Assembly: GCA_019751755.1 (NCBI GenBank)
Contig: JAIENA010000255.1
Span: 1 to 40,094, forward strand
Origin: Burkholderiaceae bacterium
GTDB lineage: Bacteria > Pseudomonadota > Gammaproteobacteria > Burkholderiales > Burkholderiaceae_D
DNA length: 40,094 bases
Direction of reading: 5' to 3'
Part shown: one piece after another, positions 33,368 through 40,094 of the stretch
Numbering within the stretch: position 1 is the stretch's first letter
Layout: each line of letters opens with the position of its first letter
The notes under the pieces: generated by a model
The model's input: only the letters and a program-made list of their open reading frames with translations
Told to the model about the DNA's origin: nothing
Database searches by the model: none
Position numbers and translations under genes: made by a program

Positions 33368-36091
33368 TTATCGTTTCTTCTTGCTCTTGGCCGCGGTGGC
33401 AACTTTCGAGCGCTTGGGTTTTGCAGCCTTGGCTTTGACGGCCTTGGCTTGGGGTTTGACAGCCGGCTTGCCGGCCGCGTTGGCGGCTGGACGGGCTGCC
33501 TTGGCGCCGGCGCTGTTGCGCGAACGCGGCGGCGGCACCAGTGGTTCGGGCAACGGCTCGAGGTCGAAATAGGCCGGCAACTTGCCGCCGGCCGGCGTCG
33601 CGCCGGCCTTCACGTCAACTTTGGCGCCGGTCCGGGCACCAGTCCGGACGCCCGGCTGCGCTGGCGCAGCGCTTGCCGGCGCGGAACCAGCCACGCGGCC
33701 GCCAGACTTGCCGCCTTTGCCGGCAGATGCACCTTTGCCGGCCGGTTTGCGGCGGCCGCGTGGCGCGTCCTGTTCGGTGTCCTCTTCCAGCCCTGCCTCA
33801 GACAGCGGCGTGATGCGCGGGCCGCCATTTTTGTCGTTCTGGCGCACGCCGATACCGGCGGTTTCCGAAGCGGCCAGGCGCAAGTCGATCTTGCGCGAAT
33901 CGAGGTCGACCCGCACCACCTGCACCTTGACCTTGTCGGTCAGCTGATAACGCTTGCCGGTACGCTCGCCGCGCAATTCGTGGCGCGCGTCGTCGTACTG
34001 GAAGTAATCGGCGCCGAGGTCGGTGATGTGCACCAGGCCTTCGACAAACAATTCTTCCAACTGCACGAACACACCGAAGGTGGTCACGCCGGTGATCATG
34101 CCGGTGAATTCCTCACCCAGCTTGTCTTGCATGAAGTAGCACTTGAGCCACTGTTCGACGTCGCGCGACGCTTCATCGGCGCGGCGCTCGTTGGCCGAGC
34201 AGTGCACCCCGAGCGCATCCCACACGGTCAGGTCGCCGGCGGCTTTAGGCGCCTTGCCTTCCTGCTTGTCTTTCAGTTGCTGGCGGCGCGTGGCGTTCGA
34301 CACGGCGGTGTTGAGCACGCTCGTGTCGCCGATTTTCGGCTCGTATTTTTTGCCCAGCAAGATCGCCTTGATGGCGCGGTGCGTCAGCAAGTCCGGATAG
34401 CGGCGGATCGGGCTGGTGAAGTGCGCATACGCTTCATAGGCCAGGCCAAAGTGGCCGATGTTGTCCGGGCTGTAGACCGCCTGCTGCATCGAGCGCAGCA
34501 GCATGGTTTGCAGCAGCGACGCATCGGGACGCTCCTTGATCTTGCCCATCAGTTCCGCATAGTCGGACGCGGCCGGCGTATCGCCGCCGGCCAGGCTCAG
34601 GCCCGCCTGTTTCAGGAAATTGCGGACCTGGGTCAGCTTTTCCTTGGTCGGACCGGCGTGGATGCGGTAGGTGCCCGGATGCTTGTGGCGCAACAGCAGG
34701 TCTGCCGCGCAGACGTTGGCGGCCAGCATGCACTCTTCGATCACCTTGTGCGCATCGTTGCGGGTGCGGGGAATGATTTTCTCGATCTTGCCCGACGGAT
34801 TGCAAACGATGTAGGTTTCCGTGGTCTCGAAATCAATCGCACCGCGCAGCTGGCGGGCTTTTTGTAACGCGTGGAACACGGCGTACAGGTTTTGCAGGTG
34901 CGGCACCAGCGGTGCGCGACGCGCAGCCTCCGGTCCCTTGGTGTTGCCCAGGATGGCCGCCACTTCGTTGTACGTGAAGCGCGCCGCCGAGTGCATCACG
35001 GCCGGATAGAACTGGTAAGCCTTGATGTCACCGTCGGCGCTGATCACGGCGTCGCACACCAGGCACAAACGGTCAACGTTCGGATTCAGCGAGCACAGGC
35101 CGTTCGACAATTTTTCCGGCAGCATCGGGATCACGCGGCGCGGGAAATACACCGACGTGCTGCGCTCCAGCGCATCGCCATCGAGGCCATCGTTGGGTTT
35201 CACGTAATGGCTGACGTCGGCAATCGCGACAATCAGGCGGAAACCCTTGGCGCGGCCGATCTTGACGGGTTCGCAATACACGGCGTCATCAAAGTCGCGC
35301 GCATCTTCGCCGTCGATCGTCACCAGCGGCACGTCGCGCAAATCGACGCGCTCGACCATGTCTTCATCGCGCACGAAGTCGGCCAGCTTTTTGGCCTGGT
35401 TCAACGCTTTATCCGAGAAGATATGTGGCACGCCGAACTTGCGCACGGCAATTTCGATTTCCATGCCAGGATCATCCAGCGCGCCCAGTACTTCGACCAG
35501 GCGGCCGGTCGGCTGCTTGAAACGGCCCGGCTGCGACGTCAATTCGACGCTGACGATCTGGTCCGCCTTGGCTTTGCCGACCGGACCCTCGATCAGGATG
35601 TCGTGTGAAATGCGCTTGTCTTCCGGCACCACCAGCCACACGCCGTTTTCTTTCAGCAGGCGGCCAATGATGTGGGTATTGGCGCGCTGCACCACTTCCA
35701 CAATGGTGCCTTCGGCGCGGCCGCGGCGGTCCAGCCCAACAACTTTGGCCATGACACGGTCGCCGTGCATGACTTTTTGCATTTCACGCTCGGACAGGTA
35801 CAGGTCTTCGCCGGGTTGATCCGGGATCACGAAGCCATAGCCGTCGCGGTGGCTGCTGACGCGGCCCGCGATAAAGCCCGAATGGTCGGCCAGCACATAA
35901 AAGCCGGCGCCGTCGGACACCAGCTGGCCATCGCGTTCCATCGCGTTCAGGCGACGCGTCAGGACGGCGTGGGAATCAGCCTTGACTTTGAGCGACAGCG
36001 CAAGGGCGCGCAGGTCGAGCGGCGCCTTGGCGCTGCGGAAGATGCCGAGAATTTCCTCACGGCTGGGAATGATGTGGGTAGATTGGTTCAA
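33368..36091 (-). CDS. rnr: Ribonuclease R
   Basis: A 907-residue 3'-5' exoribonuclease. Order: winged helix (about 8-70), cold-shock domains (about 75-240), RNB catalytic domain with the aspartate cluster IDGEDARDFDDA (259-270), S1 domain (about 655-735, KLGEEFTGMITGVTTFGVFV) and a basic Lys/Ala/Gly/Pro tail of roughly 165 residues. The start codon is TTG: an in-frame stop lies five codons upstream, and no ATG or GTG precedes the conserved SREEILGIF. An eight-codon reading frame in another phase overlaps the TTG. A candidate minus-strand promoter is TTGGCG-N18-TACACT (plus positions 36165-36136). Confidence 0.93.
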   Translation of the reverse strand: MNQSTHIIPSREEILGIFRSAKAPLDLRALALSLKVKADSHAVLTRRLNAMERDGQLVSDGAGFYVLADHSGFIAGRVSSHRDGYGFVIPDQPGEDLYLSEREMQKVMHGDRVMAKVVGLDRRGRAEGTIVEVVQRANTHIIGRLLKENGVWLVVPEDKRISHDILIEGPVGKAKADQIVSVELTSQPGRFKQPTGRLVEVLGALDDPGMEIEIAVRKFGVPHIFSDKALNQAKKLADFVRDEDMVERVDLRDVPLVTIDGEDARDFDDAVYCEPVKIGRAKGFRLIVAIADVSHYVKPNDGLDGDALERSTSVYFPRRVIPMLPEKLSNGLCSLNPNVDRLCLVCDAVISADGDIKAYQFYPAVMHSAARFTYNEVAAILGNTKGPEAARRAPLVPHLQNLYAVFHALQKARQLRGAIDFETTETYIVCNPSGKIEKIIPRTRNDAHKVIEECMLAANVCAADLLLRHKHPGTYRIHAGPTKEKLTQVRNFLKQAGLSLAGGDTPAASDYAELMGKIKERPDASLLQTMLLRSMQQAVYSPDNIGHFGLAYEAYAHFTSPIRRYPDLLTHRAIKAILLGKKYEPKIGDTSVLNTAVSNATRRQQLKDKQEGKAPKAAGDLTVWDALGVHCSANERRADEASRDVEQWLKCYFMQDKLGEEFTGMITGVTTFGVFVQLEELFVEGLVHITDLGADYFQYDDARHELRGERTGKRYQLTDKVKVQVVRVDLDSRKIDLRLAASETAGIGVRQNDKNGGPRITPLSEAGLEEDTEQDAPRGRRKPAGKGASAGKGGKSGGRVAGSAPASAAPAQPGVRTGARTGAKVDVKAGATPAGGKLPAYFDLEPLPEPLVPPPRSRNSAGAKAARPAANAAGKPAVKPQAKAVKAKAAKPKRSKVATAAKSKKKR

Positions 36092-36198
36092 AAGTGTTTG
36101 GTCTTATTATTCATGAAGGTACATATATAGCGCGTAGTGTACCGGAGTACCGGAGGTCGCGCCAATTTGTACAGACTCAATTTCTTTGCCGCCGGTAT

Positions 36199-36226
36199 TT
36201 GACAACGGCTGAGATTGCTCTATAAT
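36199..36226 (+). promoter_or_regulatory. Promoter of tRNA-Leu unit 1
   Basis: TTGACA (36199-36204), 16-bp spacer, TATAAT (36221-36226). Both hexamers match the sigma-70 consensus exactly. Expected start is about 36233, giving a 104-nt leader to the first tRNA. Confidence 0.88.
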
Positions 36227-36232
36227 TCGTGT

Positions 36233-36258
36233 CTCTTGCAGCAGCGATGCCGCAAGAG
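36233..36258 (+). other. Start-site hairpin of tRNA-Leu leader 1
   Basis: CTCTTGC (36233-36239) pairs with GCAAGAG (36252-36258) across a 12-base loop beginning AGCAGCGA. The stem begins at the predicted first transcribed base. Equivalent hairpins stand in leaders 2 and 3. Further small hairpins follow before the tRNA (GAGCG-GCAA-CGCTC and CTGCTA-TCA-TAGCAG). Confidence 0.55.
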
Positions 36259-36336
36259 TGGCAAGTCGATACGCAGCATGGAGCGGCAACGCTCATCTGG
36301 CGTGAGACTGGCCAAACTGCTATCATAGCAGATATT

Positions 36337-36421
36337 GCCCACGTGGCGGAATTGGTAGACGCGCATGGTTCAGGTCCATGTGCCGCGAGGTGTGGGGGTT
36401 CGAGTCCCTCCGTGGGCACCA
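36337..36421 (+). tRNA. tRNA-Leu (anticodon CAG), copy 1
   Basis: 85 nt including an encoded CCA. The acceptor arm GCCCACG pairs with CGTGGGC. The anticodon stem CATGG/CCATG encloses loop TTCAGGT, giving anticodon CAG for CUG codons. A long class II variable arm (TGCCGCGAGGTGTG) and T-loop GGTTCGAGTCC are present. It is the single tRNA of its unit. Confidence 0.97.
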
Positions 36422-36431
36422 AAAATTCCGT

Positions 36432-36469
36432 AAAAAAGCCGCAAACTTTCACGAGTTTGCGGCTTTTTT
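36432..36469 (+). terminator. Terminator of tRNA-Leu unit 1
   Basis: GCCGCAAACT (36438-36447) pairs with AGTTTGCGGC (36454-36463), extended by six A against six T. The T-tract is 36464-36469. Confidence 0.92.
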
Positions 36470-36903
36470 CATTGCCTGAGCACATTACACCCGACTGGCC
36501 GGGTTGCCACGTCACTCATCCGCGACATCCGGCGCACATGAAATACATATTTCAGACCTCGCAGCCAGCAACCCTCTCCGCACGCGCGCAAGCCAATACA
36601 CCGGACCAACTCGTCATCGAACCACCTGACTGCCGCATTAGCAACCGACACCCCCGCCAAGACGAGCAAAAAACCGTCGACCACCTGGAGTTCAACGCAC
36701 GGATCAATGCGGACGGCAAGGCGGCGTCGGCTTCGATCATTCAGGCACCCGGCGAGGAGATTGGGGAAATTGCCCGCACCATCATCCTGCGTCAGCCATT
36801 CAAGCCAAGTGCGCGGACAAACCTTGCGCCATGATTTACCCGCCCCGCCTGAACTTCACCCAGAAATAACCGGCACCTCTTTCACAATAATCACAAAAAC
36901 CCC
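36470..36903. other. Spacer between tRNA-Leu units 1 and 2
   Basis: About 430 bp with one possible short gene (36538-36834, listed separately) and no other structure I can support. Confidence 0.5.
36538..36834 (+). CDS. Possible small protein, TonB-C-terminal-like (98 aa)
   Basis: An open frame of 98 codons from an ATG without a clear ribosome site. The second half, EFNARINADGKAASASI then ending in LRQPFKPSARTN, resembles the C-terminal domain of TonB-like proteins (a NADGK turn and a closing F-K-P-A). There is no membrane segment or signal peptide, so it would be an isolated domain or a remnant. Upstream the frame runs through tRNA 1, so the true start could only be here or later. It may equally be non-coding. 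Confidence 0.3.
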   Translation: MKYIFQTSQPATLSARAQANTPDQLVIEPPDCRISNRHPRQDEQKTVDHLEFNARINADGKAASASIIQAPGEEIGEIARTIILRQPFKPSARTNLAP

Positions 36904-36932
36904 TTGACCGAGGGCATCATCCCCCTTAAGAT
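36904..36932 (+). promoter_or_regulatory. Promoter of tRNA-Leu unit 2
   Basis: TTGACC (36904-36909), 17-bp spacer, TAAGAT (36927-36932), followed by a GC-containing discriminator GCGTGCC. Expected start is about 36939. Confidence 0.82.
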
Positions 36933-36941
36933 GCGTGCCTT

Positions 36942-36964
36942 CTGTTGCAGCAACAACGCAACAG
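36942..36964 (+). other. Start-site hairpin of tRNA-Leu leader 2
   Basis: CTGTTGC (36942-36948) pairs with GCAACAG (36958-36964); loop AGCAACAAC. Compared with leader 1 the third base pair is G-C instead of C-G, a compensated change. Confidence 0.55.
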
Positions 36965-36982
36965 GATGACAAAGAAAGCAGC

Positions 36983-37067
36983 GCCCACGTGGCGGAATTG
37001 GTAGACGCGCATGGTTCAGGTCCATGTGCCGCAAGGTGTGGGGGTTCGAGTCCCTCCGTGGGCACCA
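36983..37067 (+). tRNA. tRNA-Leu (anticodon CAG), copy 2
   Basis: Same as copy 1 except one base in the variable arm (GCCGCAAGG instead of GCCGCGAGG). CCA is encoded. First gene of unit 2, with a 31-bp spacer to copy 3. Confidence 0.97.
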
Positions 37068-37098
37068 GCGCTGATTTCGATGTCTCTGTAGTACCAGT

Positions 37099-37183
37099 GC
37101 CCACGTGGCGGAATTGGTAGACGCGCATGGTTCAGGTCCATGTGCCGCGAGGTGTGGGGGTTCGAGTCCCTCCGTGGGCACCA
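37099..37183 (+). tRNA. tRNA-Leu (anticodon CAG), copy 3
   Basis: Identical to copy 1 over 85 nt including CCA. Second gene of unit 2, followed by a terminator. Confidence 0.97.
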
Positions 37184-37194
37184 CAGAATTCCGC

Positions 37195-37257
37195 AAAAAA
37201 GCCTTCATCGGCCTGCATACGATCCAGATCGTGCGCAACGCAGATGAAGGCTTTTTT
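37195..37257 (+). terminator. Two-storey terminator of tRNA-Leu unit 2
   Basis: GCCTTCATC (37201-37209) pairs with GATGAAGGC (37243-37251), flanked by six A and six T. A second stem, ACGATC-CA-GATCGT (37219-37232), sits inside the loop. Confidence 0.88.
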
Positions 37258-37295
37258 CATTTCCGCTATCGGAAACGCGTAGCACGATAGTGCTT

Positions 37296-37312
37296 TTGGG
37301 GCCAGGCCCCAA
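37296..37312. repeat. Perfect palindrome between tRNA-Leu units 2 and 3
   Basis: TTGGGGCC-A-GGCCCCAA, 8-bp arms with a one-base centre. A hairpin TTTCCG-CTAT-CGGAAA lies at 37260-37275. The remaining spacer (37258-37352) shows no gene. Confidence 0.5.
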
Positions 37313-37352
37313 CAGGGAAATGCAATATTTTCCGAAAAACATCAAATTACCC

Positions 37353-37381
37353 TTGACCGATGTGCGGTAGCCCCGTATAGT
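37353..37381 (+). promoter_or_regulatory. Promoter of tRNA-Leu unit 3
   Basis: TTGACC (37353-37358), 17-bp spacer, TATAGT (37376-37381), then the discriminator TCGGGCC, GC-rich as in stringently controlled promoters. Expected start is about 37388. Confidence 0.85.
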
Positions 37382-37387
37382 TCGGGC

Positions 37388-37414
37388 CTCTGTTGCAGCG
37401 ACAACGTAACAGAG
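37388..37414 (+). other. Start-site hairpin of tRNA-Leu leader 3
   Basis: CTCTGTTGC (37388-37396) pairs with GTAACAGAG (37406-37414), nine pairs with one G-T; loop AGCGACAAC. The stem starts at the predicted transcription start. Confidence 0.55.
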
Positions 37415-37430
37415 CGACAAAGAAAGCAGC

Positions 37431-37515
37431 GCCCACGTGGCGGAATTGGTAGACGCGCATGGTTCAGGTCCATGTGCCGCGAGGTGTGGGGGTTCGAGTC
37501 CCTCCGTGGGCACCA
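37431..37515 (+). tRNA. tRNA-Leu (anticodon CAG), copy 4
   Basis: Identical to copy 1, CCA encoded. First gene of unit 3. It starts 448 bp after copy 2, and the 15 bases directly upstream (GACAAAGAAAGCAGC) are the same as before copy 2. Confidence 0.97.
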
Positions 37516-37546
37516 GCGCTGATTTCGATGTCTCTGTAGTACCAGT

Positions 37547-37631
37547 GCCCACGTGGCGGAATTGGTAGACGCGCATGGTTCAGGTCCATGTGCCGCGAGG
37601 TGTGGGGGTTCGAGTCCCTCCGTGGGCACCA
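37547..37631 (+). tRNA. tRNA-Leu (anticodon CAG), copy 5
   Basis: Identical to copy 1, CCA encoded. Second gene of unit 3. The 31-bp spacer before it is identical to that between copies 2 and 3. Confidence 0.97.
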
Positions 37632-37646
37632 CAGAATTCCGCAAGA

Positions 37647-37707
37647 AACGCCGTCATCGGCCTGTACACGACAAAGATCGTGTTCAGTGCAGATGACGGC
37701 GTTTTTT
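37647..37707 (+). terminator. Two-storey terminator of tRNA-Leu unit 3
   Basis: AACGCCGTCATC (37647-37658) pairs with GATGACGGCGTT (37692-37703), with T to 37707 and an inner stem ACACGA...TCGTGT. It is homologous to the unit 2 terminator with paired substitutions. Confidence 0.88.
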
Positions 37708-37812
37708 ATTTCATCATCACTTCTGCTACCCTCCTTATTTGCAAGTGTGTTGTTACCGCGCAGCACCTTGTACTACACTGGAATAACTTACCGTTCCCCG
37801 GATGTCCTATCA

Positions 37813-40011
37813 ATGGCGCTGACCGAGCCGCAAACCATCTTGATCGTTTCAGGCGCCGCCTACGACATTGCGGCGCTGGAGGCGGCACTGGCCGAGTACG
37901 GTTTCCGCGTACAGGTCGTCAATCGGGGGGATTCGGCCCTGGCGGCCATGCGCGCCGGCGGCATTTCGCTGGTCCTGGTGGAAGCGGCACTGGCTGGCAG
38001 CGCCAGCTTTGAACTGGTGCCCCGCCTGCTGGCCGGTGCCGACAGCGGCAAGCCCCCGGTCCTGCTGATGTCGCCGTCGCTCAACGACGATGAACACAAG
38101 CGCGCGCTCGAAGCGGGCGCCAGCGGCTATCTGCCCTTGCCGCAATCGGTCGAGGAGGTGGTGGAGCAAGTGCTGGTGGAACTGACGGTGCGCCACGCCT
38201 GGCCGACGCGCCCCGGTTCCGCCAAACTCGATGCCGAGGCGCTGGAAGTCAATTATTTCTCGATGATCTTGTCGACGCCAGACAGCGTGATGCTGTTCGA
38301 CGCCGAACACGGCCGCCCGGTCGCCGTCAACGCCAGCGCCGAACGCATGCTGGGGCGCACCAGCGCAGAACTGCGCGCACTGCGGCTGGAAGGCCTGTGC
38401 CCGCCCCTGCAACCGGACGGCACGCCGTCCGAGTCCGCCGTGCAGGATCTGATCCGCCGCGTGCTGACCGGTGAAATCCGGGTATTCCAGCTGACATTCC
38501 AGCACAGCAGCGGGCGCCGCATCGACTGTGACTTGCGCCTGGTGATCCTGAACAAGGATGGTCGGCGCCTGTACCATATGCGCATGGTCGATGTGACGGG
38601 CCACAAGCAGGCCGAGGCGCTGCGCATTGACCAGAACAAGCTGCTGGAAATGATCGCCCGCGGCGCACCACTACAGCAAACGCTCGACAACCTGATGCTG
38701 TCGATTGAATCGCAGTCGCCGGGCGTGCTGTGCTCCGCGCTGCTGCTCGATCCCAACGACCACACCATGCACACCGCCTCCGCCCCCAGCCTGCCGCCGG
38801 AATACATGGCGGCGCTCGAGGGCATCGCCATTGGCCCCGATGTCGGTTCGTGCGGCACCGCCATGTTCCGCAAGGAAGGCGTGATCGTCAGCGACATCGC
38901 GACCGATCCGTTGTGGCGGCCTTACGCCGCACTGGCACAGCAATTCGGCCTGCGCGCCTGCTGGTCGATGCCGATCTTGCTGGACCAGGACACGGTGCTG
39001 GGCAGTTTTGCCATGTATTACCGCGAACCACGCAGTCCCGGTCCGGAGGAATTGCGCCTGACCGGCGTGGCGACCCACCTGGCCGGCATTGCGATTGCCC
39101 GCACCCGCCATGAAAATGAATTGCTGCGGCACCGTGGCCACCTGGAAGAACTGGTCGAAGCGCGCACTGCGGACATGCGGCGCGCGATGGATGCGGCGGA
39201 ACAGGCCAACCAGGACTTGCAAAAGGCGCTGGAAAACCTGCGCATGACGCAAGATGAACTGGTGCGGCGCGACAAGCTGGCCGCGCTGGGCGCCCTGGTC
39301 TCCGGCGTGGCCCATGAATTGAACACGCCGATCGGCAACAGCCTGATGGTGGCCAGCACCATGGTCGAACGCAGCCGCACCCTGCGCACCAGCATGGAAA
39401 CCGGCACCCTGCGCCGCTCGGCACTCGATTCCTACCTGCAGCAAGCCCTCGAAGCCGACGAGCTGGTGGTGCGCAACTTGCGCCGCGCCGCCAACCTGGT
39501 GCAAAGTTTCAAGCAAATCGCGGTCGATACCGACAGCGCGCAGCGCCGCCGCTTCTTCCTCGATAACTTCCTTTCCGAGCTGGTGCTGCCGCTGTACGCC
39601 ATGGTCAAGCACACCCAGGTGCAAGTACAGCAGGACATTCCTCACCACTTCGACATGGACAGCTACCCCGGCCAACTGGGCCAGGTGATTCAGGTGCTGT
39701 TTGAAAACAGCATCACGCACGCCTTTGCCGGCCGCAACGGCGGCCACATCAAGATTGCCGCGCGCCGCCTGGCAGACAACACCGCGCAGCTGACGTTTGA
39801 AGACGATGGCGCCGGGATCTTGCCGGAACATGTGGGCCGCATTTTTGACCCGTTCTTTACCACCCGCCTGGGCGCCGGCGGTTCCGGCCTGGGCTTGCAC
39901 GTGGCGCATAATATCGTCACCGGCGTGCTGGGCGGACGGATCGACGTCGACAGCACGCCGGGTGCGGGCACCCGCTTTACCCTGTTGCTGCCGTCGTCCG
40001 CCCCGCTATAA
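37813..40011 (+). CDS. PAS/GAF sensor histidine kinase with degenerate receiver domain
   Basis: A 732-residue cytosolic kinase. The N-terminal domain (about 7-125) has a receiver-like fold, but LIVSGAAYD replaces the acidic pair, Glu57 (LVLVEAAL) replaces the phospho-acceptor Asp, and Leu109 (GYLPLP) replaces the Lys. A PAS domain (about 145-275), a GAF domain (about 285-435, IGPDVGSCGTAMFRKEGV) and a coiled coil follow, then a HisKA box with His501 (GVAHELNTPIGN) and an ATPase (ENSITHAF, DDGAGI, GLGLHVAHNI). There is no receiver or HPt at the C-terminus. The start at 37813 is the first ATG after the upstream terminator and promoter-like TTGTTA-N18-TACACT (37750-37779); its ribosome site is weak. 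No partner regulator is visible before the window ends. Confidence 0.85.
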   Translation: MALTEPQTILIVSGAAYDIAALEAALAEYGFRVQVVNRGDSALAAMRAGGISLVLVEAALAGSASFELVPRLLAGADSGKPPVLLMSPSLNDDEHKRALEAGASGYLPLPQSVEEVVEQVLVELTVRHAWPTRPGSAKLDAEALEVNYFSMILSTPDSVMLFDAEHGRPVAVNASAERMLGRTSAELRALRLEGLCPPLQPDGTPSESAVQDLIRRVLTGEIRVFQLTFQHSSGRRIDCDLRLVILNKDGRRLYHMRMVDVTGHKQAEALRIDQNKLLEMIARGAPLQQTLDNLMLSIESQSPGVLCSALLLDPNDHTMHTASAPSLPPEYMAALEGIAIGPDVGSCGTAMFRKEGVIVSDIATDPLWRPYAALAQQFGLRACWSMPILLDQDTVLGSFAMYYREPRSPGPEELRLTGVATHLAGIAIARTRHENELLRHRGHLEELVEARTADMRRAMDAAEQANQDLQKALENLRMTQDELVRRDKLAALGALVSGVAHELNTPIGNSLMVASTMVERSRTLRTSMETGTLRRSALDSYLQQALEADELVVRNLRRAANLVQSFKQIAVDTDSAQRRRFFLDNFLSELVLPLYAMVKHTQVQVQQDIPHHFDMDSYPGQLGQVIQVLFENSITHAFAGRNGGHIKIAARRLADNTAQLTFEDDGAGILPEHVGRIFDPFFTTRLGAGGSGLGLHVAHNIVTGVLGGRIDVDSTPGAGTRFTLLLPSSAPL

Positions 40012-40012
40012 T
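39984..40012 (+). promoter_or_regulatory. Possible outward promoter at the end of the kinase gene
   Basis: TTGCTG (39984-39989), 17-bp spacer, TATAAT (40007-40012). The -10 overlaps the kinase stop codon. Expected start is about 40019, just before the hairpin at 40029. Whatever it drives lies beyond the window. Confidence 0.4.
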
Positions 40013-40028
40013 CATTCCGTCAACTACC

Positions 40029-40059
40029 CCGGCCTGAAGGCCGGAGCTTGCAACAGCTC
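40029..40059. other. Double hairpin at the right edge
   Basis: CCGGCC-TGAA-GGCCGG (40029-40044) is followed directly by GAGCT-TGCAAC-AGCTC (40044-40059). There is no T-tract, so it is not a simple terminator. The motif CCGGCCTGAAGGCCGG-AGCTTG resembles end structures I associate with IS200/IS605-type elements, but no transposase or TnpB gene is visible, so this is a weak guess. Confidence 0.35.
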
Positions 40060-40094
40060 GGTTGACCAGACTAAGCGCAAAGCACCGCGCTACG

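Noticed and set aside
32513..34867. A long plus-strand open frame opposite rlmB and rnr
   Set aside because: It is the antisense shadow of conserved genes with the same compositional signature and no ribosome site.
36337..37631. tRNA array as a prophage or island attachment site
   Set aside because: No integrase gene and no partial tRNA direct repeat are present; all five copies are complete and housekeeping genes flank the left side.
36983..37631. CRISPR-like repeated array
   Set aside because: The repeats are full tRNA genes with terminators, not short direct repeats with unique spacers.
36856..37766. Minus-strand open frames running through the tRNA-Leu genes with a repeated peptide
   Set aside because: The repeated peptide is the reverse translation of the tRNA bodies, a common false protein annotation.

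Overview
The window looks like a chromosomal segment of a high-GC betaproteobacterium, most likely Oxalobacteraceae (Janthinobacterium/Duganella/Massilia-like). This rests on gene families and order, on the strong CTG bias for leucine, and on the style of the intergenic repeats. No database search was possible. I see no phage, plasmid, CRISPR or complete insertion sequence.

Region 1 (1-8838) is malonate catabolism. A minus-strand operon reads mdcA-B-C-D-E, then a 142-bp gap, then mdcL-M-G-H, and continues 20 bp later into the start of an acetyl-CoA synthetase gene that leaves the window. Biotin-independent malonate decarboxylase turns malonate into acetate and CO2, and the synthetase would activate that acetate. 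The divergent LysR gene mdcR faces the operon across a textbook LysR box.

Region 2 (8905-27562) is a purine catabolic cluster: guanine deaminase, a PurF-like paralogue with damaged substrate motifs, 5-hydroxyisourate hydrolase, a Tsx-type outer-membrane channel, a membrane urate hydroxylase with a cytochrome c tail (PuuD), a histidine-ammonia-lyase-like enzyme directly behind it, a LysR regulator, allantoate amidohydrolase, an NCS2 purine permease and xanthine dehydrogenase XdhA/XdhB. A hybrid histidine kinase, a YaiI-family protein and a small unknown protein lie inside it. The steps from guanine to xanthine, urate, hydroxyisourate and OHCU are present, as is allantoate hydrolysis. OHCU decarboxylase, allantoinase and XdhC are not in the window.

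Region 3 (27563-36091) has a chemoreceptor behind an apparent FNR/ANR class II promoter, an orphan periplasmic binding protein, and minus-strand housekeeping genes: yceH, cysE, rlmB and rnr (TTG start).

Region 4 (36092-37710) is an array of five tRNA-Leu(CAG) genes in three transcription units (1+2+2). Each unit has a near-consensus promoter, a hairpin at or near the start of the transcript, and a long terminator. The two double units are a tandem duplication of 448-bp period.

Region 5 (37813-40094) is a PAS/GAF histidine kinase with a degenerate receiver domain. A possible outward promoter and a compact hairpin lie at the right edge.

The observations I rate highest are the PurF-like protein that has lost its glutamine- and PRPP-binding signatures in a purine-degradation locus, the lyase coupled to puuD, and the covarying 5' hairpins of the tRNA-Leu units.
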